In this document: positions 61,426 to 64,000 of the stretch, one piece after another | How the letters are laid out: every line of letters begins with the position of its first letter | Numbering within the stretch: the first letter of the stretch is position 1 | Origin: Chloroflexota bacterium | Lineage (GTDB): Bacteria; Chloroflexota; Anaerolineae; Anaerolineales; UBA4823 | Direction: 5' to 3' | NCBI GenBank assembly: GCA_029782365.1 | Contig: JAKOUW010000096.1 | Location: forward strand, 186,001 to 250,000 | DNA: 64,000 nucleotides | The notes under the pieces: generated by a model | What the model was told of the DNA's origin: nothing | The model's input: the letters and a program-made list of their open reading frames with translations, nothing else | Database searches by the model: none | Translations under genes and position numbers: made by a program

Positions 61426-64000
61426 ATGACCAAATCACAATTACATATCTATCGATTAATGGCATTCTTGGTGATTTTCGCAATGCTGCTTGCCGCATGC
61501 TCTCAACCCACTACTGAAGCACCTCAACCACCCGCCACCACCGGCGCCACTCAACCTCAGACCGCACCCACAGACGCTGTCCAGGCTACATCGGCGCCGG
61601 AAGCCACTCAGCCGCCGGCTGATCCATGGGCAAATGTAGATCCTAAAGGACAAACTGTAATCTACTGGAATCAATTTACTGGTGGGACAGAAAAAGCAAT
61701 CAATGAGATTGCCAATGAATTTAACAATACAAATGAATGGGGCATCACAGTGGTACCCCAATACCAGGGCGCTTATGCGGACATCTTCAACAAGATGCTG
61801 ACATTCCTGAACACGCCCGAGGCGCCAAACATCGTCGTGGCTTATCAAAACCAAGCTGCCACATACCAGTTAGCCAACGCTTTGGTGGATATAAACTCCA
61901 TGGTTGACAGCCCCAAATGGGGTCTGAGCGATACCGATCAGAAGGATTTCTTCACCGGTTTCTTTCAACAGGATGTTTTTCCACTTTTCCAAAATCAGCG
62001 CTTAGGGTTTCCTCCCAATCGGTCAATGGAAGTTGTATATTACAACGCAGACTGGTTGAAAGAATTGGGTTATGATGCCCCGCCCAGCACGCCGGACCAA
62101 TTCAAGGAAATCGCTTGTAAAGCAACCAAACAAAAATTTTCAAAGGCGACGGCTGATGGTCCAATCGGTTATGAACTCAGCATTGACGCCAGCCGCTTCG
62201 CCAGTTGGACTTTCGCATTCGGTGGCGATATTTTCGACCCCCAAAAAGATCAATATACCATCAATTCTGATGCTTCCAAGCAAGCGATGGCATTCATGCA
62301 GGATTTGTATAAGAGCGGTTGCGCAATAACTGCAGGACCGAATTTCCAGGATCAAACAGATTTTGCAGCAGGCAAAGCATTGTTCACTATCGGTTCAACC
62401 TCTGGCTTGCCCTTCTACAAGAGCGCAGTCGATGCAGGCGCAAAATTTAATTGGAGCGTGGCGGCTTTACCCCACACTACCAAAGACCCAGTGATGAATG
62501 TTTACGGCGCGTCCGTCTCAATCCCCAAAACTACTCCTGAGGCTGAATTGGCTGCCTGGCTCTTTATTAAGTACTACACCAGTCCAGCAGTGCAGGCTAA
62601 GTGGGTGAAGGCAAGCAACTACTTCCCGGTGCGCGCCAGCGTGGCGGACAGCCTTAAGGATTACTTCGACAGCAATCCCGCTTACAAGACAGCCTTCGAT
62701 TTGTTGAAATATTCCCATTTTGAACCACCCGTTCCTGGTTACGATCCGGTCCGCAACAAAATTGCCTCTGCCATGGTAGCGATTAACGAAAAAGGTGCCG
62801 ACATCCCATCGACTCTGGACCAGACGAACACCGATGGAAATGCAGAATTAGCTTCTCAAATGGCGATGGTTCCTGAATCACCAGATCCGCTGGTTAAAGC
62901 CAAAGTTGATCCCACCGGTCAAAAGATTGTATTCTGGCATAACCACAGCAAAGCGCGTGAAGACGCCTTGAAACAAATCATCGATGAATTCAACAAAACC
63001 AACAAATACGGCATCACAGTAGAGGCCCAATACCAGGGCAGCTACGCAGATATCTACAATAAAATGGTCCCCCTGTTGGGCACAACCGATGTTCCAGACC
63101 TGGTGGTTGCTTACCAGAACAATGCAGCCGCTTACCAGATCGCTGACGCTCTGGTCGATATCAACCTTTATGTTAATTCATATAAGTGGGGCCTCTCTCC
63201 ATTAGAAAAACGTGATTTCTTCACCAGCTTCTTCAATCAAGATGTATTCCCTAACTTCTTGAACGCTGACAAGAAACCTGAGCGACTAGGCTTCCCGCCC
63301 AATCGGTCGATGGAAGTTTTATACTTCAACCAAGAATGGCTGAAGGAATTAGGTTATGATGCTCCCCCTTCCACGCCTGATCAGTTCAAGGAAGTTGCTT
63401 GCAAAGCATCGAAACAGAAATTCAGCAAAGCTGCCGCCGAAGGACCAACTGGCTATGAATACGACCCTGCTGACGCATCCCACTTCGCCGCTTGGGTATT
63501 TGCCTTTGGCGGTGACATTTATGATTATAAGAGCAACCAATTTATTTACAATTCCGATGCCGCTGTCAAAGCCGGCCTTTTCATCCAGGATCTTTTTAAG
63601 AGCGGCTGCGCCATTCTGGTGGATAAAACAAACGGCGACCAGACTGACTTTGGCGCGGGAAAACTGCTCTTTACTACAAGCTCATCCTCAGGCATGCCGT
63701 TCTTCAAATCTGCCGTCGATGCTGGGGCTAAGTTCGGCTGGAATGTTGCCGCGGTTCCCCATACTACAAAAGACCCTGTGCAGAACGTGTACGGTGCTTC
63801 TGTTTCTATGCCGAAAACTACACCCGAACGCCAGCTCGCCACCTGGCTCTTTGTAAAATACTTCACCAGCGCTGATGTGCAGGCGAAATGGGCGATGGTC
63901 AGTAATTACTTCCCAGTGCGCGCCAGTGTAGCCAATGGATTGAGTGATTATTTCACTCAAAATCCAGCGTACAAAACCGCCTTCGATATGTTGAAATACG
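61426..64000 (+). CDS. Solute-binding lipoprotein with two tandem binding domains (3' end outside window)
   Basis: The frame is open from the ATG at 61426 (AAGGAG at 61410) to base 64000 with no stop. The 858 visible residues contain a signal peptide and lipobox (LLAAC, Cys25), a Pro/Thr/Ala-rich linker to about residue 71, then two homologous extracellular solute-binding domains of the MalE/UgpB class. Copy 1 starts at DPKGQTVIYWNQ (residue 72) and copy 2 at DPTGQKIVFWHN (residue 495), a period of about 423 residues. Both retain the ordered set: RLGFPPNRSMEV, YDAPPSTPDQFKE, FAFGGDI, VDAGAKF, VYGASVS and NYFPVRASV. The second copy is cut off by the window edge. Such a double domain in one chain is unusual for these transporters. 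It follows the two permease genes. Confidence 0.93.
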   Translation, partial: MTKSQLHIYRLMAFLVIFAMLLAACSQPTTEAPQPPATTGATQPQTAPTDAVQATSAPEATQPPADPWANVDPKGQTVIYWNQFTGGTEKAINEIANEFNNTNEWGITVVPQYQGAYADIFNKMLTFLNTPEAPNIVVAYQNQAATYQLANALVDINSMVDSPKWGLSDTDQKDFFTGFFQQDVFPLFQNQRLGFPPNRSMEVVYYNADWLKELGYDAPPSTPDQFKEIACKATKQKFSKATADGPIGYELSIDASRFASWTFAFGGDIFDPQKDQYTINSDASKQAMAFMQDLYKSGCAITAGPNFQDQTDFAAGKALFTIGSTSGLPFYKSAVDAGAKFNWSVAALPHTTKDPVMNVYGASVSIPKTTPEAELAAWLFIKYYTSPAVQAKWVKASNYFPVRASVADSLKDYFDSNPAYKTAFDLLKYSHFEPPVPGYDPVRNKIASAMVAINEKGADIPSTLDQTNTDGNAELASQMAMVPESPDPLVKAKVDPTGQKIVFWHNHSKAREDALKQIIDEFNKTNKYGITVEAQYQGSYADIYNKMVPLLGTTDVPDLVVAYQNNAAAYQIADALVDINLYVNSYKWGLSPLEKRDFFTSFFNQDVFPNFLNADKKPERLGFPPNRSMEVLYFNQEWLKELGYDAPPSTPDQFKEVACKASKQKFSKAAAEGPTGYEYDPADASHFAAWVFAFGGDIYDYKSNQFIYNSDAAVKAGLFIQDLFKSGCAILVDKTNGDQTDFGAGKLLFTTSSSSGMPFFKSAVDAGAKFGWNVAAVPHTTKDPVQNVYGASVSMPKTTPERQLATWLFVKYFTSADVQAKWAMVSNYFPVRASVANGLSDYFTQNPAYKTAFDMLKY
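61639..62907 (+). repeat. Solute-binding domain copy 1
   Basis: Coding unit of about 423 codons (residues 72-494) of the tandem binding protein. Residues 72-435 align with the second copy through the whole visible part. The nucleotide sequences have drifted while protein motifs remain. Confidence 0.85.
62908..64000 (+). repeat. Solute-binding domain copy 2 (truncated by window)
   Basis: In-frame continuation, 364 residues visible, ending at NPAYKTAFDMLKY, which matches NPAYKTAFDLLKY of copy 1. About 60 further residues would complete the unit. A third copy beyond the edge cannot be excluded. Confidence 0.85.

Noticed and set aside
63356..63856. 166-codon frame overlapping the second solute-binding domain
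   Set aside because: Out of frame with the tandem binding protein, whose frame holds conserved motifs on both sides of this region.

Overview
The window reads as chromosome of an anaerobic, fermentative bacterium of moderate G+C (somewhat under half by eye). The best guess is the Chloroflexota, probably an Anaerolineae-like lineage. This is inferred from lipoproteins with Ser/Thr/Pro-rich linkers behind the lipobox, a very large GAF-SpoIIE phosphatase, a tungsten-type aldehyde ferredoxin oxidoreductase, a Na+-pumping decarboxylase and [NiFe]-hydrogenase maturation genes. No rRNA or unambiguous marker gene is present, so the assignment is tentative.

Layout. (1) 1-12.8 kb, + strand: one long catabolic block with three class-III aminotransferases (one clearly putrescine aminotransferase-like), a CoA-acylating semialdehyde dehydrogenase, a complete PotABCD polyamine transporter, a saccharopine-dehydrogenase-family protein and an aldehyde ferredoxin oxidoreductase. 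It ends at a clear terminator. Read together it looks like an anaerobic polyamine/omega-amino-acid utilisation operon. (2) 12.9-17.4 kb: ligA, an alpha-oxoamine synthase and an RlmI-like methyltransferase. (3) 17.4-20.1 kb, - strand: a 59-codon tatA, tRNA-Asp and a large lipoprotein; then ppk2 on the + strand. (4) 20.9-26.4 kb, - strand: a partner-switching module (STAS protein, anti-sigma-type kinase, 5xGAF-PP2C phosphatase) and a tyrosine recombinase. (5) 26.4-27.0 kb: the only long gene-free stretch, holding two striking inverted repeats. (6) 27.0-33.1 kb: an AAA+ ATPase, then a full sodium-pumping acyl-CoA (methylmalonyl-CoA type) decarboxylase operon followed by threonine synthase. (7) 33.1-38.2 kb, - strand: small membrane protein, hflX, cytoplasmic histidine kinase, M28/glutaminyl-cyclase-like peptidase, trmFO. 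(8) 38.2-46.1 kb, + strand: alpha/beta hydrolase, thiolase and the full hypABFCDE set, without hydrogenase structural genes. (9) 46.1-53.5 kb, - strand: an EzrA-like coiled-coil membrane protein, a PfkB kinase, a small Cys-rich acidic protein, moeA and a RelA/SpoT homologue. (10) 53.7-59.2 kb, + strand: an ABC export system with two ATPases (one fused to a cyclic-nucleotide-binding-like domain), a FtsX/MacB permease and a lipoprotein adaptor. (11) 59.2-64.0 kb: a sugar-type ABC importer with two permeases and an unusual solute-binding lipoprotein that carries two tandem binding domains in one chain and runs off the window edge.

How the parts fit: imported amines would be transaminated to aldehydes, which the tungsten/molybdenum enzyme could oxidise with ferredoxin as acceptor. 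MoeA supplies cofactor maturation, and the hyp genes imply a hydrogenase that could dispose of the electrons. The decarboxylase adds a sodium gradient. Several start codons sit only 6-8 nt behind a TATAAT-like box, which suggests that leaderless transcripts are common in this organism.
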